A DNA stretch of 64,000 bases from an uncultured Aquimarina sp. (GTDB lineage: Bacteria > Bacteroidota > Bacteroidia > Flavobacteriales > Flavobacteriaceae). Made by a program: the position numbers and the translations under genes. How positions within the stretch are numbered: the first letter of the stretch is position 1; each line of letters starts with the position of its first letter. Positions 54,950-64,000 of the stretch are shown here, piece after piece. The notes below the pieces were generated by a model, which did not search any database, was not told where the DNA came from, and worked only from the letters and a program-made list of their open reading frames with translations. Location: the NCBI RefSeq assembly GCF_947492405.1, contig NZ_CANLMP010000011.1:58990-122989 (forward strand), given 5' to 3'.

Positions 54950-56887
54950 ATGAGTAACTATCACATAAAACATCTTGAAGAATATTTTCAGGTATATAGG
55001 AAATCTGTTAGAAATCCAGAACTTTTTTGGAGCGAAATAGCAGAAGAACATTTTTTATGGAGAAAAAAGTGGGATAAGGTTCTGGATTGGGATTTTACAA
55101 AACCAGAGGTAAAATGGTTCGAAGGAGCAAAATTGAATATTACAGAAAATTGTATAGATAGGCATTTATATGTTCGCGGAGAAAAAACTGCAATTTTGTT
55201 TGAGCCCAACGACCCAGAAGCCACTGCAGAACATATTACTTATAATCAGTTACACGAAAGGGTCTGTAAATTTGCAAATGTTCTTAAGAGTAAAGGAATA
55301 GAGAAAGGGGATCGAGTGTGTATTTATCTTCCTATGATTCCAGAACTGGCAATTGCGGTGCTAGCTTGCGCTAGAATTGGAGCAATACATTCAGTGATTT
55401 TTGCTGGATTTTCTGCTACTGCATTAGCCACAAGAATTAATGATTGCGAAGCTAAAATGGTGATTACTTCAGATGGATCTTATCGTGGATCTAAAACGAT
55501 AGATCTAAAAGGTATTGTAGATGATGCTCTGGAGCAATGTCCAGGAATTAAATCTGTGTTGGTCGCAAAACGAATTAATGCTAACATAGAGATGAAGGCT
55601 GGACGGGATGAATGGTTACAACCTTTATTAGATAATGCAAGTAAGGAATGTATACCAGAAATTATGGACGCAGAAGACCCACTATTTATTCTTTATACTT
55701 CTGGTTCTACAGGAAAACCAAAAGGTATGATGCATACCACAGCGGGATATATGGTATATACAGCCTATAGTTTTAAGAATGTTTTTCAATATAAAGAAGA
55801 TGATGTTTATTGGTGTACCGCAGATATTGGTTGGATTACAGGTCATTCTTATATTGTATATGGACCCTTGGCCAATGGAGCAACTACGGTAATGTTCGAA
55901 GGAGTGCCATCCTATCCAGATTTTGGACGTTTCTGGGATATAGTGCAAAAACATAAAATAACACAATTCTATACGGCGCCAACTGCTATCAGAGCATTGG
56001 CAAAAGAAAATCTTGATTATGTGACAAAATACGATTTATCAAGTCTTAAGGTATTAGGCACTGTAGGGGAACCAATTAATGAAGAAGCCTGGCATTGGTA
56101 TAATGACCATGTTGGAGAAAAGAAATGCCCTATAGTAGATACTTGGTGGCAAACGGAAACTGGAGGGATTTTGATTTCACCTATCCCTTTTGCTACACCT
56201 ACTAAACCAACATATGCTACCTTGCCAATGCCTGGAGTACAACCAGCTTTAATGGATGAAAATGGTAACGAGATTGAAGGAAATCAAGTAGAGGGACGAT
56301 TATGTGTTAAATTTCCTTGGCCTTCGATGGCGCGAACTATTTGGGGGAATCACCAAAGATATAGAGATACATATTTTTCAGCTTTTAAAAATAAATACTT
56401 TACAGGGGATGGAGCTTTAAGAGATGAAGTTGGATATTACAGAATAACGGGTAGAGTAGATGATGTAATCATTGTTTCAGGCCATAACCTGGGAACTGCT
56501 CCCATTGAAGATGCGATTAATGAGCATCCCGCTGTTGCAGAATCAGCCATTGTTGGTTTTCCTCACGATATAAAAGGAAACGCATTATATGGATTTGTTA
56601 TACTAAAAGAAACAGGAGAATCTAGAGATAGAGATAATCTAAGTAAAGAAGTCAATCAGCAAATCACCGAGCGTATAGGTCCCATCGCAAAACTTGATAA
56701 AATACAATTTGTTCCAGGACTTCCTAAAACGAGAAGTGGTAAGATTATGCGTCGAATTTTAAGAAAAATTGCGTCTAATGATACTTCTAATCTAGGTGAC
56801 ATAAGTACATTATTGAATCCAGAAATAGTTGAAGAAATAATAGATGAGTTAGCATTTGTTACACCTGTTAAAAATGACAAGATTTAA
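54950..56887 (+). CDS. acs: Acetate-CoA ligase (acetyl-CoA synthetase)
   Basis: 645 residues. It activates acetate to acetyl-CoA via an adenylate. The AMP-binding loop YTSGSTGKPKGMMHT, the GEPINEEAWHWY and DTWWQTETGG motifs, and the C-terminal PKTRSGKIMRRILR with the regulatory acetylatable lysine are all present. With the symporter and DUF4212 subunit upstream it forms an acetate uptake and activation module. A strong bidirectional terminator follows. Confidence 0.98.
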   Translation: MSNYHIKHLEEYFQVYRKSVRNPELFWSEIAEEHFLWRKKWDKVLDWDFTKPEVKWFEGAKLNITENCIDRHLYVRGEKTAILFEPNDPEATAEHITYNQLHERVCKFANVLKSKGIEKGDRVCIYLPMIPELAIAVLACARIGAIHSVIFAGFSATALATRINDCEAKMVITSDGSYRGSKTIDLKGIVDDALEQCPGIKSVLVAKRINANIEMKAGRDEWLQPLLDNASKECIPEIMDAEDPLFILYTSGSTGKPKGMMHTTAGYMVYTAYSFKNVFQYKEDDVYWCTADIGWITGHSYIVYGPLANGATTVMFEGVPSYPDFGRFWDIVQKHKITQFYTAPTAIRALAKENLDYVTKYDLSSLKVLGTVGEPINEEAWHWYNDHVGEKKCPIVDTWWQTETGGILISPIPFATPTKPTYATLPMPGVQPALMDENGNEIEGNQVEGRLCVKFPWPSMARTIWGNHQRYRDTYFSAFKNKYFTGDGALRDEVGYYRITGRVDDVIIVSGHNLGTAPIEDAINEHPAVAESAIVGFPHDIKGNALYGFVILKETGESRDRDNLSKEVNQQITERIGPIAKLDKIQFVPGLPKTRSGKIMRRILRKIASNDTSNLGDISTLLNPEIVEEIIDELAFVTPVKNDKI

Positions 56888-56907
56888 TAATTAAAATTTT
56901 AATAAAA

Positions 56908-56940
56908 ACAAATAGCCTTGCAATTTGCAAGGCTATTTGT
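56908..56940. terminator. Bidirectional terminator after acs
   Basis: A perfect 15-bp stem (ACAAATAGCCTTGCA and its complement) with a 3-base loop ATT lies between the convergent acs and DUF3857 genes. Confidence 0.93.
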
Positions 56941-56963
56941 TTAGTATATATCGCTACTAATAA

Positions 56964-59147
56964 TTATTGCTTTTTAAGTAATATTTTTTGTTGAGAAAAC
57001 TGATATGCCGCTTCTAAAAACTCTAGCATTTTGGACCAGTTGGTATTTGGCTCATAATTATGTGTGTAGTATTTAAAAGTGCTAATGGTTAATTTGTTTC
57101 CTTCTAAGGTGTGATTACTGGTAAAGCCTCCTGTTTCATTTTTTACTTCAATATCAAGTTTATCTAATCCTGCAACCTCGTATCCATCAGGAATAGTTAA
57201 GTTAATAGTGTTATTAAAAGATCTTGGATAAGGCATGCGAATATCTTCTTCTCTTCCTTTGTCTTTTTCTTCAATAGCAATTTGTCCACCTATAAATTTT
57301 CCTATTTCAAAAAGGTAGTTGGGTCCAGCTCTTTTTAAAAGGTCATTTGCAGCTAGAAATTCCTCTTTATAACTAAGTACATCTTCTATATTATATCTAC
57401 CAGTTTCAAGAACTTCAAAAGAAAAATCTTCAATTTTAAAATCTAATTCTTCTTCAAGACTCTCCTCATATGATTCTTTTTGAACTGAAACTATTTTTTC
57501 TTTAAATGCTGGAAATTCCTTTTCGTATTTCTTCTTATTTCTTTTCTTTTTTAAACGATCATATAACCTTTTAGTATTATATTTTTCATGATCTTCTTCT
57601 GTGAAATTTAAAGAGTTTAATCGATCATTAATTTCGCTAACCTTATTATGTCCTTTAAGTTCAGACTTCTTAAAAACTTTTATTTTCTCGAAACCATCTA
57701 CAAAGGTAATGTCATATTCTTGATTAGAATTATTACGTTTATAATCAGATACAGGTATCATTACTTTTTTTATAGTCTCTAGTCGATGTCCTTTACCAGT
57801 TTCTAAACTGTAAGCTTCATTACCTTCTAGATAATATGGGATGTAATTGAAGTTTGTATGATTCCCAAATTGACTTACAAAAAGAGGTTTTTCAGGGTCA
57901 AGATTAATTTTTAAAAACAAGGTTATGTCATCAGGAAATAGAAGATCATCTATTTTTCCTTGACTTCTAGGTATTGCTGCAATCATCTCGAAAGGAATTT
58001 TCTCCTCCCTCAAAAAAGAAGCGTAATAATTTATGAATTTTAGTTCTTTAGTTATGTATTTTGGGAAAGCGTAAAATTGAAATGGATTATCTACGGTCAA
58101 GTCGTTTTGGTAAGCAACAGCAGCTTCAATAAATTGATTAAGGTAGTATTGTCTCATATAATAATACGCTTCTTCAATTCTTTCTTTTTTAGAAAAGTCT
58201 TTATCTTTTAGGTATTTATCAGACCCTTTATATCCATGATCAAAAACCGTGATGCCCTTATAATAATTTAAAACCTCTTCATCTGTTACGTTATCTTTAA
58301 TCTTGGATTTTTCTTCGCCAACGAATGCTTCCGTTTTTTTCTCTTTTTCTAAAGCTATTTGGAATTTCACATATGGCGCATCCAATAAAGTGTACTCCCA
58401 CATGATTGGGTCTATTTTCTCTATATCCTTCATTTTAAAAGAATATCGTTTGTTCTTACCTTTTTCAGGGCTTATATCTGTAGGTTGTGGAGCTCCATTT
58501 TCGGTTTTGATGCTGATGAAAAAGTCTTTTTTAGAATGAATATCTAATTCATAATTCATGATAGGATATTCTCCGCTGATAACATCTCTAACTGATGGAG
58601 CTTCTAAGACTCCCATAATAGGTTCTCTTTCTTTATAATAAATACTATAATCAATAATATCTCCAATTTCTAAATCTGGAATTGCTAATTTGCTTTTTTT
58701 TACCGATTTATATATTATTCCTGATATTACGGTACCATCGGACTCTGAGGTCTCTACTTTTTCAGAATCTACATCAATTATATTTATTGATCCATTTGGC
58801 TTTGTAATTTTTACGATTAGTTGTTTATTTTGCCCTAATTGATTAAACTCAGAATACTCATTTACAGATGCTTGATCATTAAGTTTGATAATCCTTCTAA
58901 TAATTATATGTGTATTGAGGGCTTTTTTTGCCTTAAAGTAATAATAATCAGTATCACTTAGAATTACTACAGCGGATTCGTTTTGCCACTTATCAGGAAT
59001 GGCCGGTAGTTCTGCATATTGATCATCTTCACTCCAGATATATTCGGCCAGATTATCAATTTTAGGGAGCTGACCATATACAGCTATGGTCTGAATAAAA
59101 GAGATAATAAATATAATTTTTGTAACTAGATTACTTGTTTTTTTCAT
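56964..59147 (-). CDS. DUF3857 protein with degenerate transglutaminase-like domain
   Basis: 727 residues. Signal peptide (ending AVYGQ), a DUF3857 beta region (about 60-260), and then a transglutaminase-like segment. The usual catalytic GDC motif is replaced: the matching segment reads KELKFINYYASFL, with no Cys. It is thus probably not an active peptidase but a surface or periplasmic partner. It is next to a paralogue that keeps the triad (57 bp upstream), suggesting a pair of active and inactive subunits. Confidence 0.8.
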   Translation of the reverse strand: MKKTSNLVTKIIFIISFIQTIAVYGQLPKIDNLAEYIWSEDDQYAELPAIPDKWQNESAVVILSDTDYYYFKAKKALNTHIIIRRIIKLNDQASVNEYSEFNQLGQNKQLIVKITKPNGSINIIDVDSEKVETSESDGTVISGIIYKSVKKSKLAIPDLEIGDIIDYSIYYKEREPIMGVLEAPSVRDVISGEYPIMNYELDIHSKKDFFISIKTENGAPQPTDISPEKGKNKRYSFKMKDIEKIDPIMWEYTLLDAPYVKFQIALEKEKKTEAFVGEEKSKIKDNVTDEEVLNYYKGITVFDHGYKGSDKYLKDKDFSKKERIEEAYYYMRQYYLNQFIEAAVAYQNDLTVDNPFQFYAFPKYITKELKFINYYASFLREEKIPFEMIAAIPRSQGKIDDLLFPDDITLFLKINLDPEKPLFVSQFGNHTNFNYIPYYLEGNEAYSLETGKGHRLETIKKVMIPVSDYKRNNSNQEYDITFVDGFEKIKVFKKSELKGHNKVSEINDRLNSLNFTEEDHEKYNTKRLYDRLKKKRNKKKYEKEFPAFKEKIVSVQKESYEESLEEELDFKIEDFSFEVLETGRYNIEDVLSYKEEFLAANDLLKRAGPNYLFEIGKFIGGQIAIEEKDKGREEDIRMPYPRSFNNTINLTIPDGYEVAGLDKLDIEVKNETGGFTSNHTLEGNKLTISTFKYYTHNYEPNTNWSKMLEFLEAAYQFSQQKILLKKQ

Positions 59148-59204
59148 TGTTGTTGATGGTATGTAAGTTGATATAATGTGAGGATGTATTCAATAATCTT
59201 CTCA

Positions 59205-61127
59205 TTATTCTTTGGTCAAAATTATTTGTTGTTGATATTGCTTTTTTAATTTTTTATGAAACTCCTTCCAGGCGCTCAGCTCAGTTTTGCTAATAATGGC
59301 GTTCTTAAAGTTGATATTCTTCTCATAAATAATTTCATCCTTATTAGATTTATAGTTGAATGATATTTCAAAATCTTTATTGTTTACCGAAAGATTTTCA
59401 GGTAGTTCTTTCACAATATATCCCTCAGGAATTTCGATAGTGGTAGAGGTGTTTTCTAAAGTTTTGTATGGTAAAACAAATGCAGTTTTTCTTTTGTCAA
59501 AATCTAATTGTTGATAGCTTTTGTAATAATCAATATCGATATAAAGCTCATTTTCAAAACTACTGATCGCATTATTTTGAATAATGTTATAGGATAAATG
59601 TAGGTCTTGATCACGATTACTTATATCGGTAATACTGATATCGTCCAAAACCAAATTTTTATCTCCTCGTCCAATATAGTATTCTAAGACTTCATTTTTT
59701 TTATCTTTTTTTAAATTATTGATATTATATAAAAAGTCTGTTTTGCTTTCTCCTTCATACTTTCTTTTAATTGTTCCAGTAAGTTTTTCTTCTTCAATCT
59801 TTAAACTAGATACTACTGTCTTTATGTTGTTTTTAGAAACATTTGAGGGTATTGTATCTAAAATGTAATCCTCATCATTCTCTATCAATACTTGTTTTTT
59901 CTGTATCCTTTCGGCATAAGTTCCTAAAGGATTATACTTTTCTGTAGCGTCTAAAAAGTATTTTTGGTCATTAACAATCACAGTACAAATCATATGATTA
60001 TCCACAGCTATCGTAGGTAGCGAGTAATCATAAGCAATTCGTCTTGTACCAATCCATGATAATCTGGCATCAAAACCTGCGATCTTCATCATTTGTTTAG
60101 TTAGGTTGGCCATTCCTTTACAATCACCATATTTTTTACGATATACATTCGCAGCTTCTTCCGGTTTAAAACCGGCGATTCCATCTTCAAAAGCTATATA
60201 TCTTATATTATCCTGAACCCAATAGTATATTGCTTTTATTTTTTCTTCATCAGTATTCTTGTTTGCAATGATGGATAATGTTTTTTCTTTAAGAGACTCT
60301 GTATCATTGTTTAATTGAAGTACGAGAGAGTGATACCATTTGTAGAGATCCTTAGTGTTGTTAAGTAATACTTGTTTAGTATCATTTTTAGTATGAGACT
60401 TCGCCAAAAAGAGCAAGTGTGGTCTATAATGTGTAGGTCCGATACTGTTTTCTTCTTTGGTAACAGCCTCTACATTTTCTATGGTATAAGTATATTGGGT
60501 AATACCATTGTTTTCAATTTCTTTTTTGTCTTTTTTTACAGAAATAGTTTCCATATTGATTTCTTTGATCTCTACATCTAACCAATTCGGAATATTTACA
60601 GTGATTGTTTTTTGTACGATTGGGAAATAACTATCTAAAAAAGTGTTTACAAAGTATTTAACATCCTTGTATTTTTTTTTATACCCAAAAGTGTATTTAT
60701 ATCCTAATAAAGGAAAGTTTAAACCAGCCCACTTAATTCTGGCATCAGAATGAAATAATTCTTCTTGATTGTAATATTCATCTTTAAATCGTACACCTGC
60801 AGATTGGCCATTTCTATGATTAACATATACATCTTGAATTTTAGATTGATCATCATATCCTATAAATAAAGGAATTTCCGTTCTGGATTTTAAATTGATG
60901 AATTCCTGTTTAAACTTGTTTTTTACTATAACCTTATCGGCTTTTTTGTCGTAATCAAAATCAATAATCTCAGAATGCTTTAGTAAAGCAATATCTTCAT
61001 CAGGGTATGAACTACTTAGTTCTTTAGCGAGTAATATATCTTCTTCTGTAGGTTCAAATTTCTTTTGAGAAGTAACAATAAATGAGGTAAACAATAGAAG
61101 TAGTAAAAAATAGTATTTTGATATCAT
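59205..61127 (-). CDS. DUF3857/transglutaminase-like protein
   Basis: 640 residues. Signal peptide (ending FIVTSQ), DUF3857 domain, then a transglutaminase/protease-like domain with the catalytic triad Cys336 (KYGDCKG), His378 (VDNHMI) and Asp393 (LDATEKY). Such periplasmic proteins have a papain-like fold; substrates are largely unknown. It is upstream of the degenerate paralogue in the same transcript. Confidence 0.88.
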   Translation of the reverse strand: MISKYYFLLLLLFTSFIVTSQKKFEPTEEDILLAKELSSSYPDEDIALLKHSEIIDFDYDKKADKVIVKNKFKQEFINLKSRTEIPLFIGYDDQSKIQDVYVNHRNGQSAGVRFKDEYYNQEELFHSDARIKWAGLNFPLLGYKYTFGYKKKYKDVKYFVNTFLDSYFPIVQKTITVNIPNWLDVEIKEINMETISVKKDKKEIENNGITQYTYTIENVEAVTKEENSIGPTHYRPHLLFLAKSHTKNDTKQVLLNNTKDLYKWYHSLVLQLNNDTESLKEKTLSIIANKNTDEEKIKAIYYWVQDNIRYIAFEDGIAGFKPEEAANVYRKKYGDCKGMANLTKQMMKIAGFDARLSWIGTRRIAYDYSLPTIAVDNHMICTVIVNDQKYFLDATEKYNPLGTYAERIQKKQVLIENDEDYILDTIPSNVSKNNIKTVVSSLKIEEEKLTGTIKRKYEGESKTDFLYNINNLKKDKKNEVLEYYIGRGDKNLVLDDISITDISNRDQDLHLSYNIIQNNAISSFENELYIDIDYYKSYQQLDFDKRKTAFVLPYKTLENTSTTIEIPEGYIVKELPENLSVNNKDFEISFNYKSNKDEIIYEKNINFKNAIISKTELSAWKEFHKKLKKQYQQQIILTKE

Positions 61128-61273
61128 AGGGATATTTTAGTACAAAATTAAAGATGCAAATATATTAATAATGCTCGATAAAAGGCGTGTAAAAACCGAC
61201 AAAGAGTCTTGTTTTTAGTGTTTTGTCTTTGATTTACAATGGTTAGTATCTTTTTACGACAAAATGTTACCAT

Positions 61274-61310
61274 AAAAAAACTGCATTCTTTTACCGAATA
61301 CAGTTTTTTT
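61274..61310 (-). terminator. Terminator of the M42 aminopeptidase gene
   Basis: Stem AAAAAAACTG.ATTC/GAAT.CAGTTTTTTT with one mismatch and a 7-base loop, 26 bp beyond the end of the minus-strand M42 gene. Confidence 0.85.
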
Positions 61311-61335
61311 ATCAAAATTGAAATAGGTGGTCGAG

Positions 61336-62484
61336 TTATTTCTTAGCTTTTGTTTTGCTTTTTGATCTTGGTTTTGCCTTCGTAGCTGGTTTTGGTTTTT
61401 CGAAATAACTAAAAGTCTCGCCAGATTTTAAGGCAAGTAAACTTTCATATATAAGACGAATAACATTCTCTACGTCATCCTGATGAACCATTTCTACGGT
61501 AGTATGCATATAACGAAGGGGTAAAGAGATCAAAGCGGATGCTACTCCACCATTACTGTAAGCAAAAGCATCAGTATCCGTACCTGTCATTCTGCTAGAT
61601 GCCATTCGCTGGAATGGTATTTTTTTCTTCTCCGCAGTGTCAATTAATAATTCTCTTAATCTATTCTGAACAGCAGGTGCATAAGAAATCACCGGACCAT
61701 CACCGATTTTTGTTTCGCCTTGAGTTTTCTTTTCTATCATAGGCGTAGTTGTATCATGACAAACATCGGTTACAATTGCCACATCAGGTTTGATTGTATG
61801 TGTAATCATTTCGGCACCTCTAAGACCTATTTCTTCCTGTACAGAGTTAGTAATATAAAGTCCAAAGTCTAACGTATCCTTATTCTCCTTTAGTAAACGA
61901 GCAACTTCTGCGATCATAAAACCACCCATTCTGTTATCTAAAGCGCGACAAACAAACTTATCATTATTAAGAATAAAAAACTCATCCGGGTATGTGATAA
62001 CACATCCTACATGGACTCCGAGTTTTAAAACTTCTTCTTTCGTATTACATCCTACATCAATACAAATATTTTCTAATGTTGGAGCTTGTTCTTTAGAACC
62101 CTTGCGAGTATGAATTGCTGGCCAACCAAACACGCCCTGCACAATTCCTTTTTTAGTATGGATATTTACACGTTTCGAAGTTGCTATTTGATGATCACTA
62201 CCTCCATTTCTAATTACATATATAAGCCCATTGTCTGTAATATAGTTTACGTACCATGAAATTTCGTCTGCATGCCCCTCTATAACTACCTTATATGTAG
62301 CTTTAGGATTAATCACACCAACAGCGGTTCCGTATGTGTCAGTAATAAATTCATCTACATATGGCTTTAGGTAATCCATCCATATTTTTTGCCCTTCCCA
62401 TTCATAACCTGTAGGTGCAGCATTATTTAAATATCTCTCGAGAAAAGTCAAAGACTTTTTGTTTAATATACTTTTTTTAGCCAT
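61336..62484 (-). CDS. M42 family metallopeptidase
   Basis: 382 residues of the FrvX/TET aminopeptidase family. Metal-site motifs are visible: GHADEISW (first His/Asp), RALDNRMGGF (bridging Asp), VQEEIGLRGAE (catalytic Glu) and TDVCHDTT; the late HTTVEMVH supplies another His. It cleaves N-terminal residues from peptides in the cytosol as a large oligomer. The C-terminal tail (about 360-382) is unusually Lys/Pro-rich (KPATKAKPRSKSKTKAKK), which is not part of the fold and may bind nucleic acid or be flexible. Confidence 0.93.
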   Translation of the reverse strand: MAKKSILNKKSLTFLERYLNNAAPTGYEWEGQKIWMDYLKPYVDEFITDTYGTAVGVINPKATYKVVIEGHADEISWYVNYITDNGLIYVIRNGGSDHQIATSKRVNIHTKKGIVQGVFGWPAIHTRKGSKEQAPTLENICIDVGCNTKEEVLKLGVHVGCVITYPDEFFILNNDKFVCRALDNRMGGFMIAEVARLLKENKDTLDFGLYITNSVQEEIGLRGAEMITHTIKPDVAIVTDVCHDTTTPMIEKKTQGETKIGDGPVISYAPAVQNRLRELLIDTAEKKKIPFQRMASSRMTGTDTDAFAYSNGGVASALISLPLRYMHTTVEMVHQDDVENVIRLIYESLLALKSGETFSYFEKPKPATKAKPRSKSKTKAKK

Positions 62485-62591
62485 TTATATATTTTTGTTT
62501 TATACGAAGTTAATAATATTCACAAAGATTTTACAGTTTACAAACTGTTTATTACTAATTTTGGAACGATTTTAGAAGATCATTACCTACT

Positions 62592-63296
62592 ATGCAGAAA
62601 CATTTACTATACATATTGATATTATTGTTTCCCTGTGTTGGAATTTGTCAGAAAGAAATTGACTCGACAAAAATAGATACATTGGGATATGTACAGTATT
62701 ATATTATAGAAGGAGATACTATTCCACATGAGGCTATAGGTCTTGATGAAGTTGTAATATTAGGTAAGCTTAAGTTCAAAGATAGATTAGCGAGAAGAAA
62801 GTATCTTATATTAAGGCGTAAAACAAGAAAAGTATATCCCTACGCAAAACTTGCGTCTGATAGATTGACAGAATTAAACGAAAGATTAAAAAATATCAAA
62901 TCCAAAAAAGCCCGAAAGAAATATATTAAAATACTTCAAAAATATATGGAAGAGGAGTTTACAGCCGAATTAAAAAAGATGACTCGTACCGAAGGTCAGA
63001 TTTTAGTGAAGTTGATACACAGACAAACAGGTCAAACAATGTTTGATCTAGTAAAGGAGTATAGGAGTGGATGGAAAGCATTTTGGTATAATAGCACCGC
63101 TAAGCTTTTTAGTATATCTTTGAAAGAACAGTATGATCCTATTAATATAGAAGAAGATTATTGGATAGAAGATATATTGCAAAGAAGTTTTCAGTCAAAT
63201 ATTTTAGAAGAACAAAAAACAGCACTAGATTTCAGTTTCTATAATCTAAGGAATAAATGGACAGACACTATAAAAACTACATCAACAAAAAATTAA
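62592..63296 (+). CDS. DUF4294 domain secreted protein
   Basis: 234 residues with a signal peptide (LLYILILLFPCVGICQ). DUF4294-type core: KFKDRLARRKYLILRRKTRKVYPYAKLASDRL and EGQILVKLIHRQTGQTMFDLVKEYRSGWKAFWYN. It is helical and very basic. The family is nearly confined to Bacteroidetes and has no known function. It is the last protein gene before the rRNA operon leader. Confidence 0.82.
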   Translation: MQKHLLYILILLFPCVGICQKEIDSTKIDTLGYVQYYIIEGDTIPHEAIGLDEVVILGKLKFKDRLARRKYLILRRKTRKVYPYAKLASDRLTELNERLKNIKSKKARKKYIKILQKYMEEEFTAELKKMTRTEGQILVKLIHRQTGQTMFDLVKEYRSGWKAFWYNSTAKLFSISLKEQYDPINIEEDYWIEDILQRSFQSNILEEQKTALDFSFYNLRNKWTDTIKTTSTKN

Positions 63297-63540
63297 GATA
63301 TAAATATTGATCTTCACGAATTTGGTGGAGAACTATTTATTATCGTGTACTCTGGTTTTATTTTAAAAAAGATTAAATCTTTTCTTAACAAGTCTTATTG
63401 ATTGATTCTCTTCAATTAAATCAATTCCAAAAACATAAATTGAAGTGATTTTATAGATTTGTAATGTATTTTCTTAAAAAAAATTACCCTTTATTTTGAT
63501 TAATTTTATTATATTCGCTATCCAACTTTTTAAAAACCAG
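63297..63540. other. Intergenic region before the rrn promoters
   Basis: AT-rich non-coding DNA. One weak palindrome (AAAAGATT..AATCTTTT, near 63365-63385) could stop transcription from the DUF4294 gene. No gene seen. Confidence 0.4.
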
Positions 63541-63577
63541 TAGGTTTGTAATTTTCTGAAAAAAATACTTGATTTTT

Positions 63578-63617
63578 TTGTTGTTGAAAAGAAAAAGGGT
63601 TGTATGTTTGCACCCGC
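63578..63617 (+). promoter_or_regulatory. rrn promoter P1
   Basis: TTGTTGTTG (63578-63586) as -33 region and TATGTTTG (63603-63610) as the TAnnTTTG -7 element; using the middle TTG the spacer is 19 bp. GCACCCGC follows directly (63610-63617). Confidence 0.75.
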
Positions 63618-64000
63618 AAAACGGGATATTGTTTTGTTAAGTTCATTGATTAGGATTTTGTTTGTTGATTTAGATTTTACGGGTTCTTAAGGGGGTTTTG
63701 TTAGATTTAATTCAGGTTCAAAAAAAACTTTTATTTTTTTTCAAAAAGTTTTGGTGGGATTAAAAAGTGGTTGTATATTTGCACCCGCTTTGAGAAACAA
63801 GCGAAGTTCATAGGAATAAAGATTATACTGGAGTAGGTTGATTTAGGTCATTTTTAAGGTTCGATTCCTTTTTAATTTACGATTAACGACCGGCGATGAA
63901 GATTGTGTTAGGTTCGTTGAAAGAGTTCATTGATATATTGATTGACAGCGCGTATTGCAATTGTATTAATACGATTGTTTTACAGATAAGAATTAAGACT
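63618..64000 (+). other. Leader of an rRNA operon (16S beyond the edge)
   Basis: The word GTTCATTGAT occurs at 63641 and again near 63927, the latter followed by ATATTGATTGACAGCGCG, a pattern typical of Bacteroidetes 16S rRNA leaders. The window stops at AAGAATTAAGACT, shortly before the expected 16S start. No mature rRNA sequence is included. Confidence 0.7.
63751..63788 (+). promoter_or_regulatory. rrn promoter P2
   Basis: TTG (63751-63753), 20-bp spacer, TATATTTG (63774-63781) as -7 element, then GCACCCGC (63781-63788), identical to the start region after P1. Confidence 0.8.

Noticed and set aside
1..64000. CRISPR array, tRNA genes, integrase-attachment sites
   Set aside because: No regularly spaced repeats, no cloverleaf candidate noticed by eye, and no integrase gene. 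A tRNA scan could not be run.

Overview
The window comes from a low-GC marine-type Bacteroidetes bacterium, most likely Flavobacteriaceae and possibly near Aquimarina (the genus is an inference from gene content, not a measured match). Evidence for the phylum: a Por/type IX secretion sorting domain, DUF4294, DUF4174, DUF3857 and DUF6443 proteins, a short LeuA, TlpA-type lipoproteins, and TAnnTTTG-type -7 promoter elements just before what looks like an rRNA operon at the right edge.

Layout. 1-3.7 kb: SAM hydroxide adenosyltransferase-family gene, phoH, a four-helix-bundle (23S rRNA IVP-type) gene between inverted repeats, and purC. 3.7-6.2 kb: a DUF4174 gene, then an accessory patch with a 5'-truncated IS3-family insertion sequence, a solo copy of its right end and REP-like palindromes. 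6.2-15 kb: a minus-strand operon of a tail-fibre-like surface protein, a YD/RHS partner, a DUF6443 RHS protein with a metallopeptidase-like C-terminal tip, and a small secreted protein that may be its immunity partner. 15-20 kb: leuA-leuC-leuD-leuB operon ending in a strong terminator. 20-31 kb: housekeeping genes (EamA exporter, pseudouridine synthase, a second IR-flanked four-helix-bundle gene, panB, CPBP protease, sdaA, dnaK). 30.6-41.7 kb: CapK/PaaK-like ligase, T9SS cargo protein, ggt, MORN lipoprotein, AcpH-like esterase, glmM, a tandem pair of LpxL-like acyltransferases, rhomboid protease, TlpA-like thioredoxin. 42-49.4 kb: a GAF-domain protein of unknown role, an HD-plus-membrane protein of the Pycsar-effector (PycTM) type, and a 1.2-kilo-residue fusion of metallophosphatase, kinase-like middle region and BamA-like barrel. 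49.4-63.3 kb: GNAT, lipoprotein, Dps, NUDIX, the acetate module (DUF4212 subunit, Na+/solute symporter, acs), two DUF3857 proteins, an M42 aminopeptidase and a DUF4294 protein. 63.5-64 kb: two tandem rrn-type promoters and the leader of an rRNA operon whose 16S gene must begin just beyond the window.

Most of the window is ordinary chromosomal backbone. The most unusual parts are the IR-flanked four-helix-bundle genes (with a related flank sequence at the extreme left edge), the IS/REP patch, the RHS operon with its candidate toxin tip and immunity gene, the triple-domain surface phosphatase, and the orphan HD-PycTM gene next to it. No CRISPR array, tRNA gene, integrase or phage structural cluster was seen.
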